Shown here: positions 42,983 through 51,969 of the stretch, piece after piece
How positions within the stretch are numbered: the stretch's first letter is position 1
How the letters are laid out: every line of letters begins with the position of its first letter
Source: Bacillota bacterium
Lineage (GTDB): Bacteria; Bacillota; Clostridia; Lachnospirales; Lachnospiraceae
DNA length: 64,000 nt
NCBI GenBank assembly: GCA_023386815.1
Contig: JAEWIZ010000034.1
Coordinates: 62,001-126,000 of the forward strand
Direction of reading: 5' to 3'
The notes under the pieces: model-generated
Seen by the model: the letters and a program-made list of their open reading frames with translations, nothing else
Database searches by the model: none
What the model was told of the DNA's origin: nothing
Program-made: the position numbers and the translations under genes

Positions 42983-44851
42983 ATGCAGATGAACGAAGCA
43001 CAGCAGCGTGCTGTGCATCACGAGGACGGTCCCATGCTAGTGCTTGCCGGACCAGGCTCCGGCAAGACACTGGTAATTACGGAACGAACCAGATGGCTAA
43101 TCAGCGAGAAGGGAGTTCCAGAGGATCAAATACTGGTAATAACTTTTACCAAAGCAGCAGCAAATGAGATGAAGGAACGATTTCTGGCTAAAACTCGCCA
43201 AAAAAGAACCAGAGTCAGCTTTGGTACTTTTCATGCGGTCTTTTTTACCATATTAAAACACGCCTATCGTTTTACCTCAGCCAATATTGTGCGGGAGGAA
43301 GTAAAACTCCAGTATATGAAGGAAATTATTCATCGTATGGAGAAGGAAGAGGGAGCTTCCTGGGAGTTTGAGGACGAGAAAGAGCTTATAGCAGATCTCT
43401 TCTCTGAGATTAGCCTGGTTAAGGGAAGCAGAATTGATCTCGAGAACTACTACTCCATTTCCTGCTCTGATGAGGTGTTTCGCTCTATTTATCAGGAGTA
43501 TGATAAACGCTTAAGAAGGGCTAATCTAATTGATTTTGATGATATGCTGCTCATGTGCTACGAGCTGCTAACACAGCGTAAGGATATTCTATCTCTTTGG
43601 CAGAATAAGTTCAGATATATTTTGGTGGATGAATTTCAAGATATTAACCTGGTGCAATATGAGATAATTAAGCTTCTGGCAGCACCTCACAATAATCTAT
43701 TTATTGTGGGGGATGATGACCAATCAATTTATCGCTTCCGCGGGGCAAAACCTGAAATTATGCTTGGATTTCCAACAGATTTTCCTGGAAGTGAAAAGCT
43801 GATTCTCGATACGAATTATCGTTCTTCATCCAGCATCTTAACGGTAGCAAATTCACTGGTGAAGAATAATGAAAATCGCTTTGAAAAGAAAGTCAGAGCA
43901 GTAAAAGATGCCGGTGAAGAGCCGGTAATTCGTCATTTTCCCACACTTTCTGAGGAGAATACTGCAGTAGCCAAAGAAATATTAAGCTTGTATAAAAAGG
44001 GAATACCTTTATCTCAAATGGCTATCTTGGTAAGAACTACTCTGGGTGCCGGTTCGCTGGTACATAAATTGATGGAATATAATATCCCTTTTCATATGAA
44101 AGATAATCTTCCAAATGTCTTTGATCATTGGATAACCCGGGATCTTCTTTGTTATATTCAGATCGCTTTGGGGAAGGCAGACCGAGGCTTATTTCTTCAA
44201 ATTATTAATCGGCCGAAGCGCTATATTAGCCGGGACTCTTTTGATACCCCTGTGGTTGATTTAGATTGCGTTAAGGATTATTATGAGGATAAGAATTGGG
44301 TTCTGGAACGGATTGATCAGTTGGAATATGATCTCGCTTTATTGTCCACAATGAAGCCCTATGCCGCAGTTAACTATATTAGAAGGGGTATCGGCTATGA
44401 GGATTATCTGAAAGAGTATGCAGAATTTCGAAAGATTAAGGCAGAAGAGCTCATCGACCTTCTGGACGAGATTCAGGAGAGTGCAAGAGACTTTAAGTCC
44501 TATGAGGAATGGTTTGCTTATATGGAGGATTATAAGGAAGAGCTTAAGAAACAGGCAATTGATAACAAGGAGCTAAAAAAAGAAGGTGTAATGCTAGCCA
44601 CGATGCACAGCGCAAAGGGGCTCGAGTTTGAAGCAGTTTTTATCGTAGATGCCAACGAGGGAATTACCCCACATAAGAAGGCTGTTTTAGCCGCTGATCT
44701 GGAAGAAGAACGTAGGCTATTCTATGTTGCCATGACGAGAGCTAAGAGCCTACTTTATATCTTCAGTGCCAAGGAACGCTATAATAAAACGGTACAGTGG
44801 TCTCGTTTTATTGATGAGATAAATGAAGATAATCAAAAAAGAAGTATGTAA
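42983..44851 (+). CDS. UvrD/PcrA-like ATP-dependent DNA helicase
   Basis: 622-residue superfamily 1A helicase, moving 3' to 5' on DNA by family rule. Motif I LAGPGSGKT near residue 21, motif Ia TFTKAAANEM, motif II ILVDEFQDIN, motif III GDDDQSIYRFRGA, motif IV LDTNYRSS, motif V TMHSAKGLEFEAVFI and motif VI EEERRLFYVAMTRAKS are all present. It is about 100 residues shorter than PcrA and lacks its C-terminal tail for RNA polymerase binding, so it is a paralogue. GGAGG precedes the ATG. Terminator follows. Confidence 0.93.
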   Translation: MQMNEAQQRAVHHEDGPMLVLAGPGSGKTLVITERTRWLISEKGVPEDQILVITFTKAAANEMKERFLAKTRQKRTRVSFGTFHAVFFTILKHAYRFTSANIVREEVKLQYMKEIIHRMEKEEGASWEFEDEKELIADLFSEISLVKGSRIDLENYYSISCSDEVFRSIYQEYDKRLRRANLIDFDDMLLMCYELLTQRKDILSLWQNKFRYILVDEFQDINLVQYEIIKLLAAPHNNLFIVGDDDQSIYRFRGAKPEIMLGFPTDFPGSEKLILDTNYRSSSSILTVANSLVKNNENRFEKKVRAVKDAGEEPVIRHFPTLSEENTAVAKEILSLYKKGIPLSQMAILVRTTLGAGSLVHKLMEYNIPFHMKDNLPNVFDHWITRDLLCYIQIALGKADRGLFLQIINRPKRYISRDSFDTPVVDLDCVKDYYEDKNWVLERIDQLEYDLALLSTMKPYAAVNYIRRGIGYEDYLKEYAEFRKIKAEELIDLLDEIQESARDFKSYEEWFAYMEDYKEELKKQAIDNKELKKEGVMLATMHSAKGLEFEAVFIVDANEGITPHKKAVLAADLEEERRLFYVAMTRAKSLLYIFSAKERYNKTVQWSRFIDEINEDNQKRSM

Positions 44852-44859
44852 TATAAAAC

Positions 44860-44895
44860 GCCCAGGTAGTTTATCAACTACCTGGGCATCCTTAT
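44860..44895. terminator. terminator shared by helicase and DUF1292 genes
   Basis: GCCCAGGTAGTT, loop TATC, AACTACCTGGGC: a perfect 12-bp stem. The T-rich tail is better on the minus strand (CGTTTTAT). Confidence 0.8.
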
Positions 44896-44917
44896 TGTCT
44901 TGCCTTAGGAAGGAAGA

Positions 44918-45274
44918 TTATTCTTCCTCTTCTTCCTCATCCTCATCGAATAATTCATCATATTCCATGGAATCTAAAAGCTCTTCAAAAGCATCAGCAA
45001 CTGCTTCGAATTCATCATCGTCATCAATGTTAAGTAACTGAGGATCCTCGTCGCCTTCCTGAATGAAACGATATAAGAATACGTTATCTTCCTCTTCTTC
45101 ACCTTCTTCTGGTTGAAGTGCGATGTATTCCTTGTCGTTTACTGTGAAAATTTCTAATACAACACAATTTAATTCAGTTCCGTCATCTAAAGATAATGTG
45201 ATTGAATCATGTTCATGGTCGTGATCGTGATCATGTCCGCAGCCGCAGCCGTCACCGTGTTTATGCTCGCTCAT
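44918..45274 (-). CDS. DUF1292 protein with His-rich head and acidic tail
   Basis: 118 residues. The head, HKHGDGCGCGHDHDHDHEHD, is rich in His, Asp and Cys, a pattern that binds metals such as zinc or nickel in other proteins. The middle is the DUF1292 domain (TLSLDDGTELNCVVLEIF followed by YIALQPEEG). The tail is almost only Asp and Glu. GCGAGGTAGTAAA precedes the ATG, and longer readings upstream lack a ribosome site. Function is unknown for DUF1292; the metal role is inference. Confidence 0.88.
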   Translation of the reverse strand: MSEHKHGDGCGCGHDHDHDHEHDSITLSLDDGTELNCVVLEIFTVNDKEYIALQPEEGEEEEDNVFLYRFIQEGDEDPQLLNIDDDDEFEAVADAFEELLDSMEYDELFDEDEEEEEE

Positions 45275-45475
45275 TTTACTACCTCGCTTTTTATGATATT
45301 TTACACTGAATACTAAGGTAGGATTCAGCGTGAAGCCCTCTTGATTTTGAAAAGAGGAACATAAGTAGAATGTACCAGATTGAGGTAAAAAATGCAAGTA
45401 GTAAAAAGAACATAAGGCATTTCGGACAAGAAAAATTTTACAGATAGTACAGAATGCTTGTTCTTTAAAAAGGCA

Positions 45476-45503
45476 TTGACATTAGTGATAAATACCTTAA
45501 AAT
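45476..45503 (+). promoter_or_regulatory. promoter of the nuclease-helicase gene
   Basis: Perfect TTGACA and TAAAAT with 16-base spacing. The remaining part of the 313-base divergent gap shows nothing else clear. Confidence 0.65.
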
Positions 45504-45587
45504 ATTAAGGGTGTATGTAAATTCAAAAGGATAGCTTAAGACAATAGAAAGCAAATTGAAATAATAAATAAGAAAGGAGCAAGGAGA

Positions 45588-47993
45588 ATGCAGGAAAAGC
45601 CAAGGAATATTAAACTATCGGTGCGAAATCTGGTGGAATTCATCCTCTGCTCCGGTGATTTAGATAATACAAAGACAAGAAGTGATGCTGATGCCATGCA
45701 GGCCGGCAGTAAAATGCACCGTAAGCTGCAAAAGCAAATGGGGGCTAATTACACTGCTGAAGTACCTTTGAGCATTACGGTACCAGTGAGTAGGGAGGAT
45801 ATATCCTTTGAACTGACGATTGAGGGAAGAGCCGACGGCATCATTAATAATAAGAATATTCAGGAGGATTTTTCTGTACTGATCTTTGAAGAAGAGGAAG
45901 CGAATCCACCGGATATTGTTATCGACGAGATTAAAGGTGTATATTTGGAGCTTTCCCATTTGAATGCTCCAATTGGAGTTCATCGTGCCCAGGCAATGTG
46001 TTATGCATATATCTACGCTACAAAATATGAACAGCAACGGATTGGAATCCGCATGACCTACTGTAATCTGGAGACAGAGAATTTACGCTATTTTGAGGAG
46101 ACCTTCCGTTATCAGGAATTAAGTGACTGGTTTAAGCACCTGGTGGAGGAATATGCAAAATGGGCTGTATGGCAAATTAAATGGTGTGATAAAAGAGATC
46201 TGGCTATTAAGACTATGGATTTTCCCTTCGAATATAGAGAAGGTCAGAAGGATCTGGTCACCGGTGTATATAAGACAATTCTTAGGAAAAAGAAGTTATT
46301 TATAGAAGCTCCCACCGGTGTTGGTAAGACAATCTCCACGGTGTTTCCGGCTATTAAGTCAATGGGTGAAGGACTGGCTGATAAGGTATTTTATCTGACT
46401 GCCAAGACGATTACCAGAACGGTAGCGGAGGAAACCTTTCGGATTTTGAGTGATAAAGGGCTTGATTTTAAGGTTGTAACAATTACAGCAAAGGAAAAGG
46501 TGTGTATCTTAGACAAACCGGATTGTAATCCGGGAGCCTGCCCCAGAGCTAAGGGGTATTTTGACCGCGTAAATGATGCAGTTTATGATTTGCTTACCAA
46601 GGAGAATGATATATCGAGAGACCTTATTATGGAATATGCCAAGAAACACTCTGTCTGCCCCTTTGAGATGGGGCTGGATGTGACCCTATGGTCTGATGCG
46701 ATTATCTGCGATTATAATTATGTTTTTGACCCAAACGTATATTTAAGACGGTTCTTTAGCAATGATAAGCAGAACAATTATGTTTTTTTAATAGACGAAG
46801 CCCATAACCTGGTAGACAGGGCAAGAGAAATGTATAGTGCAGTGCTTTACAAAGAGGATTTTTTAGAGGTAAAGCGACTGGTAAAGGATAAAAGCGGTAA
46901 ACTGGCAAAGCAATTGGACTATTGTAATAACGACTTATTACGATTAAAGCGTGAATGTGATGATTTTGAGGTTCTGGATAATGTGGATGGTTTATGTGTT
47001 CATCTGATGAGTCTGATGACGGAGTTTGAGACCTTTTTACAGGAAAGTTTTATCTCGGAGGGTAAGGAAACCATACTGGGGCTATTTCTAAATATTCGCC
47101 ATTTCCTGAATATCTATGAAATCCATGATGACAATTACTCTATCTATACAGATTACGATGAGGATCGTTTTCGACTTAAGTTACAGTGTATGGATCCATC
47201 CAGAAACTTGCAAAATTGCATGGCAAGGGGAAGAAGTACAATTCTTTTCTCAGCAACCCTTCTTCCTATCGGATATTATATGGAACAGCTGGGCGGAAAG
47301 AAAGAAGAGGACTACGCTGTATATGCACCTTCCACTTTTCTGACAGAGAATCGTTTAATTATGGTAGGAAATGATGTTAGTACAAAATATACCCGAAGAA
47401 ATGTTAGAGAATATGAGAAGATATACAGTTATATTAAGGATTTCACCGGAGCCAAAGTGGGGAATTATATGGTCTTCTTTCCCTCTTATCAGATGCTTCA
47501 AGAAATCGCGGAACTCGCTGGTGAAGAGCTGGATGGGCTAGTTATCCAGAGTAGCAGTATGACAGAAGAAGAGAAAGAATCATTTTTGGAGGAATTCGTA
47601 GAGAATCCCACGAGGAGTCGGATCGGCTTTTGTGTTATGGGTGGAATTTTTAGCGAGGGAATTGATTTAAAGAGCAATCGACTCATTGGAGCGGTCATCG
47701 TCGGAACGGGGCTGCCCATGGTCTGTAATGAACGGGAGTTATTCCGCGGCTATTTTGACCAGAAGAATGGTAGCGGCTTTGATTATGCATATCTTTATTC
47801 AGGAATGAATAAGGTACTCCAATCGGCAGGAAGAGTTATTCGCACGAAAGATGATCGAGGGGTTATCTTACTGCTGGATGAGCGATTTAATCAGAAGCAG
47901 TATTACAACCTGTTTCCAAGAGAATGGTTTCCGTATATTACAGTAAATCAGGCATCCATGAAATCCTATTTGCAGGATTTCTGGAATGCCTGA
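45588..47993 (+). CDS. DEAD_2 (XPD/DinG-like) helicase with N-terminal RecB/Cas4-type nuclease motifs
   Basis: 801 residues. The first 150 carry a PD-(D/E)XK pattern: GRADG (81-84), DEIK (113-116) and Q135-x3-Y139. The helicase part has Walker A APTGVGKT (near 243), four cysteines for a 4Fe-4S cluster (KVCILDKPDCNPGACPR and SVCPFE), DEAH (IDEAHN, about 403), and C-terminal motifs GIFSEGIDLKSNRL and QSAGRVIRT. It should be a 5'-3' helicase that may also cleave DNA, for repair; related proteins are common in clostridia. AGAAAGGAGC precedes the ATG. Confidence 0.9.
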   Translation: MQEKPRNIKLSVRNLVEFILCSGDLDNTKTRSDADAMQAGSKMHRKLQKQMGANYTAEVPLSITVPVSREDISFELTIEGRADGIINNKNIQEDFSVLIFEEEEANPPDIVIDEIKGVYLELSHLNAPIGVHRAQAMCYAYIYATKYEQQRIGIRMTYCNLETENLRYFEETFRYQELSDWFKHLVEEYAKWAVWQIKWCDKRDLAIKTMDFPFEYREGQKDLVTGVYKTILRKKKLFIEAPTGVGKTISTVFPAIKSMGEGLADKVFYLTAKTITRTVAEETFRILSDKGLDFKVVTITAKEKVCILDKPDCNPGACPRAKGYFDRVNDAVYDLLTKENDISRDLIMEYAKKHSVCPFEMGLDVTLWSDAIICDYNYVFDPNVYLRRFFSNDKQNNYVFLIDEAHNLVDRAREMYSAVLYKEDFLEVKRLVKDKSGKLAKQLDYCNNDLLRLKRECDDFEVLDNVDGLCVHLMSLMTEFETFLQESFISEGKETILGLFLNIRHFLNIYEIHDDNYSIYTDYDEDRFRLKLQCMDPSRNLQNCMARGRSTILFSATLLPIGYYMEQLGGKKEEDYAVYAPSTFLTENRLIMVGNDVSTKYTRRNVREYEKIYSYIKDFTGAKVGNYMVFFPSYQMLQEIAELAGEELDGLVIQSSSMTEEEKESFLEEFVENPTRSRIGFCVMGGIFSEGIDLKSNRLIGAVIVGTGLPMVCNERELFRGYFDQKNGSGFDYAYLYSGMNKVLQSAGRVIRTKDDRGVILLLDERFNQKQYYNLFPREWFPYITVNQASMKSYLQDFWNA

Positions 47994-48003
47994 TGGTAAT
48001 TCT

Positions 48004-48930
48004 TTATAAAATCATACGGATTTGTTCCTTAACACAGCTAACTTTGATGTGGCGGCAAATAGAGAGTATTTCACCATCCGTATGCACTGCGGTAGCATTA
48101 TCCATGATAATCTCAAGCTCGGAACAGTGGAAGGCTTCTACGCCCTTATGTTTAATGTGGGTACCGGTAAATATAGTAGGAAGCAAAAGAAAAGCTTTTA
48201 ACCGACTCATGCTATGGACAAGGCAGATACTTAGTTTGCCATCACAGGAATCTGCGTGCGGAGCCATTAGTAATCCACCGCCTTCATATTTATGAATCAT
48301 GTTTGAAACTAAGAACACCTTGTGATAGGTGTCTTTTTTTTGTCCGTCAACAATAATGGTTGCACTCAGGCTCTTTAACACCACTAATTGTTTAATAGCA
48401 ATTGCTATGTAAACGAATTTTCCTGCGCCGATCCGATTCAGCCTCTTCTTAAGGGGCGAAGACTGAACCTCGTTACAAACACTGGCATCATACCCCATAC
48501 CACTGGAGCAGATGAATTTTCTGGGAAGAAGGTCAGCATCTTGAAACTGAATAATACCGTAGTCTAAATATTTAAATTTTGTAGGCTTAAGGATATTATT
48601 AAGAGCCTCAATGGGATTCTTAGGTATCTTAAGACTTCTTGCAAGGTCATTGCTGGAACCGGAAGGGATATAACCAAGGAGTACCTTAGTGAAGTCATCA
48701 ATGCCATTTAAGACTTCGTTCATGGTACCGTCACCGCCGAGGATAACAATATTTTTTATATCAGTACCATTGTTGCAGATTTGTTTTGTAAGCTCTGTAG
48801 CGTGTCCGGGCTGCTTTGTAAAGGAAACTGTATAAGGAACGTTTCTCTTATCTAATTCATCTTTTACCGTCCACCAGAAGCGAATGCCTCTTCCGGAGCT
48901 GGATTTTGGATTAACAATAAAATGATACAT
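48004..48930 (-). CDS. diacylglycerol/lipid kinase family protein (DagK/YegS type)
   Basis: 308 residues. Nucleotide-binding loops IVNPKSSSGRG, ILGGDGTMNEVLNG and GYIPSGSSNDLARSL match the DAGKc fold. The C-terminal half includes the YegS-like beta domain, including CDGKLSICLVH. It would phosphorylate diacylglycerol or a related lipid in phospholipid recycling; exact substrate uncertain. It is convergent with the nuclease-helicase gene, ten bases apart, and has no obvious hairpin between. The ATG follows GGGGTCTTTCCT, a moderate site. Confidence 0.9.
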   Translation of the reverse strand: MYHFIVNPKSSSGRGIRFWWTVKDELDKRNVPYTVSFTKQPGHATELTKQICNNGTDIKNIVILGGDGTMNEVLNGIDDFTKVLLGYIPSGSSNDLARSLKIPKNPIEALNNILKPTKFKYLDYGIIQFQDADLLPRKFICSSGMGYDASVCNEVQSSPLKKRLNRIGAGKFVYIAIAIKQLVVLKSLSATIIVDGQKKDTYHKVFLVSNMIHKYEGGGLLMAPHADSCDGKLSICLVHSMSRLKAFLLLPTIFTGTHIKHKGVEAFHCSELEIIMDNATAVHTDGEILSICRHIKVSCVKEQIRMIL

Positions 48931-49056
48931 AGGAAAGACCCCTTTGATCGTGAAGTTTATGTTAGCTTTATATGTTAGTTTTATAAAATAATCTTATCTG
49001 ATAACTGATTTAATGTCAATGTGAAGTCATTGGATAAATACTAGGATTCAACACAA

Positions 49057-49254
49057 ATGGAAAAAATGCAATAAAATAGTAGTGCCATACAAGCACCGAA
49101 TGGTCCGTCCTTCATAAGATATATAGAACAACATGAGAGAGAAAATGTTGCAGGTGTATTCAGAGGAACAGGAATGCCAGATAGAGAGTTATTAAAATTA
49201 AAATCGGGAACTGATGGGCAGATATTTAATGTCTCTTCTGAGGACACCAATTAA
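49057..49254 (+). pseudogene. possible decayed small gene upstream of cotJ
   Basis: A frame beginning with ATG at 49057 meets a stop after five codons, then stays open for 59 codons with protein-like composition, containing PNGPSFIRYIEQHERE and RGTGMPDRELLKLKSGTDG, and ends 18 bases before cotJA. There is no ribosome site and no alternative ATG before the middle. It may be a remnant or chance. The rest of the 342-base gap from 48931 shows no other clear element except a CATACAA near 49085 that weakly resembles a sporulation sigma -10. Confidence 0.25.
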
Positions 49255-49272
49255 GAAAGGAGAGAATTATTT

Positions 49273-49557
49273 ATGGATAGACGGACGTATCGTGGCAATA
49301 TGGGCAATCGCAATATGCCTCCATATAGACCAATGGAACCTGTCTGCGGTGAAACTCCCAACTGTGGTTGTTATCGACCGGAGGATACCTGTGAAAGAGA
49401 GAAATATGATGGTAATATTGACAGGTTTCCAATCGGAATGTGCTATGTTCCATGGCAGTGCTTCCGCAATTTATACGAAAATGAGTTTGCAGCTCTTGCA
49501 AATGGAACACTCTTCAAGGAATTGGATTTAAAATGGTATGGGAGGAGCTGTAAATAA
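49273..49557 (+). CDS. cotJA: spore coat protein CotJA
   Basis: 94-residue coat component with the CotJA pattern FPIGMCYVPWQCFRNLYEN and LFKELDLKW, and a Cys/Pro-rich head. In Bacillus and Clostridium cotJA, cotJB and cotJC form one operon, made in the mother cell under sigma-E. AAAGGAGAG precedes the ATG. The ending overlaps cotJB by one base. Confirms that the organism can form endospores. Confidence 0.92.
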   Translation: MDRRTYRGNMGNRNMPPYRPMEPVCGETPNCGCYRPEDTCEREKYDGNIDRFPIGMCYVPWQCFRNLYENEFAALANGTLFKELDLKWYGRSCK

Positions 49558-49814
49558 TGGATAGTAATAGCAGAGAGAAATTATTTGCCTGCATCGAAGC
49601 TACAAGCTTTGTATGCGATGAGCTCAGATTGTTTTTAGATACACATCCGACGGACAGAGGTGCTTTGGATTATTGGGATAGAATATCGAAGGTGAGAAAT
49701 GAAGCTGTTACGGAATATACGATGTGCTATGGCCCAATTGAATCATATCGTGTTGAGAATGATTGTAAATGGGCTTGGGTAGAAGATCCATGGCCATGGG
49801 AAGGAAGGTGCTAG
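49557..49814 (+). CDS. cotJB: spore coat protein CotJB
   Basis: 85 residues, matching the CotJB family: EATSFVCDELRLFLDTHPTD, then ALDYWDRIS and the closing WAWVEDPWPWEG. Starts on the last base of cotJA (TAATG overlap) with GGGAGGAG upstream, a translationally coupled arrangement. Coat location in the spore is known for the family, the molecular role is not. Confidence 0.93.
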   Translation: MDSNSREKLFACIEATSFVCDELRLFLDTHPTDRGALDYWDRISKVRNEAVTEYTMCYGPIESYRVENDCKWAWVEDPWPWEGRC

Positions 49815-49817
49815 TAT

Positions 49818-50426
49818 ATGTGGAGTTATGAGAGAAGATTACAACATCCGGTAAAAATTGACCGATGCAATCCAATGCTGGCTCAGGTTATCATGTCACA
49901 GTTCGGTGGCCCTGATGGTGAACTGGCAGCTTCCATGCGTTATTTATCACAGCGTTATGCTATGCCAAATAGAAAAGTAGCAGGCTTATTAACTGATATT
50001 GGAACGGAAGAGTTAGCTCACATGGAGATGGTTAGTGCCATTGTTCATCAGCTTACCAGAGATCTCACACCGGAACAGATTGTGGAAGGTGGATTTCAGA
50101 ATTATTATGTAGACCATACCTTAGGACTCTGGCCGCAATCTGCAGGAGGAATACCTTTTAACAGCTGTTTCTTCCAGAGTAAAGGGGATCCGATCACGGA
50201 TTTAGTGGAAGACATGGCAGCAGAACAAAAAGCTAGAACCACCTATGACAATATTCTTCGCCTGGTTCATGACCATGATGTATGCGATCCGATCAAGTTC
50301 CTGAGAGAGAGAGAAATTGTTCATTTCCAGAGATTTGGTGAAGCTTTAAGAATTATTCAGGATGAGTTAGATTCCAGAAACTTCTATGCAATCAATCCTG
50401 CTTTCCCGGCTGATCTTTGTAAGTAA
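49818..50426 (+). CDS. cotJC: spore coat protein CotJC, manganese catalase family
   Basis: 202 residues related to manganese catalase. The four-helix di-metal ligands are visible: Glu in GPDGELAASMRYLSQ, Glu and His in TDIGTEELAHMEM, a Glu in MAAEQKARTTYDN and Glu/His in REREIVHFQRFGEAL. It may therefore protect the spore from peroxide, though enzyme activity of CotJC is not generally established. AAGGAAGGTG precedes the start; it lies three bases after cotJB. Confidence 0.94.
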   Translation: MWSYERRLQHPVKIDRCNPMLAQVIMSQFGGPDGELAASMRYLSQRYAMPNRKVAGLLTDIGTEELAHMEMVSAIVHQLTRDLTPEQIVEGGFQNYYVDHTLGLWPQSAGGIPFNSCFFQSKGDPITDLVEDMAAEQKARTTYDNILRLVHDHDVCDPIKFLREREIVHFQRFGEALRIIQDELDSRNFYAINPAFPADLCK

Positions 50427-50457
50427 AAGCTAGGGAATACCCTAAATTCATAATTTT

Positions 50458-50504
50458 AATGCCGTTCCTGTAATCAATAGAAACAAAATGGAACGGCATT
50501 TTAA
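50458..50504 (+). terminator. terminator of cotJABC
   Basis: AATGCCGTTCC (50458) pairs perfectly with GGAACGGCATT (50490), followed by TTT. Confidence 0.8.
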
Positions 50505-50513
50505 AAAATAGTA

Positions 50514-50542
50514 TTGACAAATCCTTAATCCGGTATTAATAT
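50514..50542 (+). promoter_or_regulatory. promoter of the T-box/trpXYZ operon
   Basis: Perfect TTGACA and TAATAT with 17-base spacing, placed immediately before the T-box leader. Confidence 0.65.
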
Positions 50543-50554
50543 TTAGACATCAAT

Positions 50555-50824
50555 AACTGAAACCGTTGAGAAAGAAGAGTAAGCTTTAGCAGGACATTCC
50601 AGAGAGTCGCCGTTGGTGGGAGGCGATATGAAATCTTTAGCTGAATGGGCTTTTGAGGGCAACCCGAAATCATAGTAGGAGTTGACGGAAACCATAACCG
50701 TTATTATCATGGCATATATGTTCGTATATGAAAGAGCGGACAATGAATTGTATTCATTTGTCAAATTGAGTGGTACCGCGGATTTTATTCGTCTCAAGTA
50801 TGAAGATACTTGGGATTTTTTTTA
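50555..50824 (+). ncRNA. T-box leader, probably tRNA(Trp)-specific
   Basis: The T-box core TGGTACCGCGG is at 50771-50781, where it pairs with the 3' end of uncharged tRNA. Stem I features include GAAGAGTAA near 50574, AGAGAG at 50601 and GTTGGTGGGAGG near 50612. A TGG triplet at 50646-50648 sits in the expected specifier loop (TGAATGG), giving tryptophan. The competing terminator is TCTCAAGTAT, loop GAAG, ATACTTGGGA, then a run of T (50792-50823). Uncharged tRNA(Trp) should favour read-through into the transporter genes. Confidence 0.9.
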
Positions 50825-50960
50825 TGCCTTTTGATGCAAATTAAGGTATAGGAAAAGATTCCTTAGGACACAAAGTTGCAGATGAGAGACGGTAAGAATC
50901 GAAACGGCTTTCTAAATTTCTTAAGCTTTGCGCCGCGAGCCGGCAGAATGGAGGATAATG

Positions 50961-51950
50961 ATGAAGAAAGTATTATCAGTAGTATTAGTTGCGGTACTGG
51001 CAGTGAGCTTGATGGCTGGCTGTGGAACGAAGGGGGATAAAATTACCGTTGGTATCGGTCAATTTGCAGAGCATGCATCCCTTGATAACTGTAGAGAAGG
51101 CTTCCTTGCAGGTTTGGCGGAAAAAGGATATGTAGAAGGTGAGAACCTGAAAGTTGATTTTGAAAATGCTCAAGCAGATGGAGCTACTGCATCTCAGATA
51201 GCAAATAGTTTTGTGGCAAACAAGGTGGATCTAATCTGTTCCATAGCGACTCCAATGGCACAAAGTGCCTACGGTGCAGCTCAGGATTCAGATATTCCGG
51301 TGATCTTTACAGCAGTAACTGACCCTGTAGCAGCAGAGCTGGCAAATGCTGACCAGACACCGGCAGGTAATATTACCGGCACTAGCGATAAGCTTCCGGT
51401 AGAAATGCAGTTAGAAATGATTCGCAAGGTGCTTCCTAATGCAAAAACAATCGGTATCATGTACAGTACCAGTGAGGTGAATTCTGTATCTGCGATCGAA
51501 GAATATAAGGCAGCAGCGGCTAATTATGGTTTTGAGATAGTTGAGAGTGGAATTTCAACTACTGCAGATATTCCATTGGCCGCGGATAATTTATTAGAAA
51601 AAGTAGATTGTATTAATAACTTAACAGATAATACTGTGGTTAGCTCCTTGCCAGTTATTTTGGAAAAAGCAACCGCAAAAAATATTCCGGTTTTCGGCAG
51701 TGAGGTAGAACAGGTAAAGATAGGATGTCTTGCAGCAGTGGGCTTAGATTACTATGATCTTGGGAAGCAAACGGGACTGATGGCAGCACAGGTTCTTAGC
51801 GGAGAGAAAAAAGCTAGTGAGATAAAGTTTGAAGTAATTGAGGAAGCCGCATTTTATGGGAACACTGCTGTGGCTGATAATCTGGGGATTACATTACCAG
51901 AGGATTTGGTAAGCGGAGCAAAAGAAATGTTTGATACCATTAGTGAATAA
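50961..51950 (+). CDS. trpX: ABC transporter substrate-binding lipoprotein, TrpX type
   Basis: 329 residues of the ABC_sub_bind family. Lipoprotein signal with lipobox LMAGC (Cys near residue 20). The binding fold shows KITVGIGQFAEHASLDNCREG and repeated Ser/Thr-rich contacts such as PVIFTAVTDP and GNITGTSDKLP. The T-box with a Trp specifier in front argues for tryptophan or a precursor as cargo, as known for streptococcal and clostridial trpXYZ. GGAGG is six bases from the chosen ATG; an ATG just before it is too close. Confidence 0.9.
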   Translation: MKKVLSVVLVAVLAVSLMAGCGTKGDKITVGIGQFAEHASLDNCREGFLAGLAEKGYVEGENLKVDFENAQADGATASQIANSFVANKVDLICSIATPMAQSAYGAAQDSDIPVIFTAVTDPVAAELANADQTPAGNITGTSDKLPVEMQLEMIRKVLPNAKTIGIMYSTSEVNSVSAIEEYKAAAANYGFEIVESGISTTADIPLAADNLLEKVDCINNLTDNTVVSSLPVILEKATAKNIPVFGSEVEQVKIGCLAAVGLDYYDLGKQTGLMAAQVLSGEKKASEIKFEVIEEAAFYGNTAVADNLGITLPEDLVSGAKEMFDTISE

Positions 51951-51969
51951 CAAAAGTTGGAGGTAGATT

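Noticed and set aside
49041..49250. 69-codon minus-strand frame before cotJA
   Set aside because: Starts with TTG, has no ribosome site, and shows no recognisable protein pattern.
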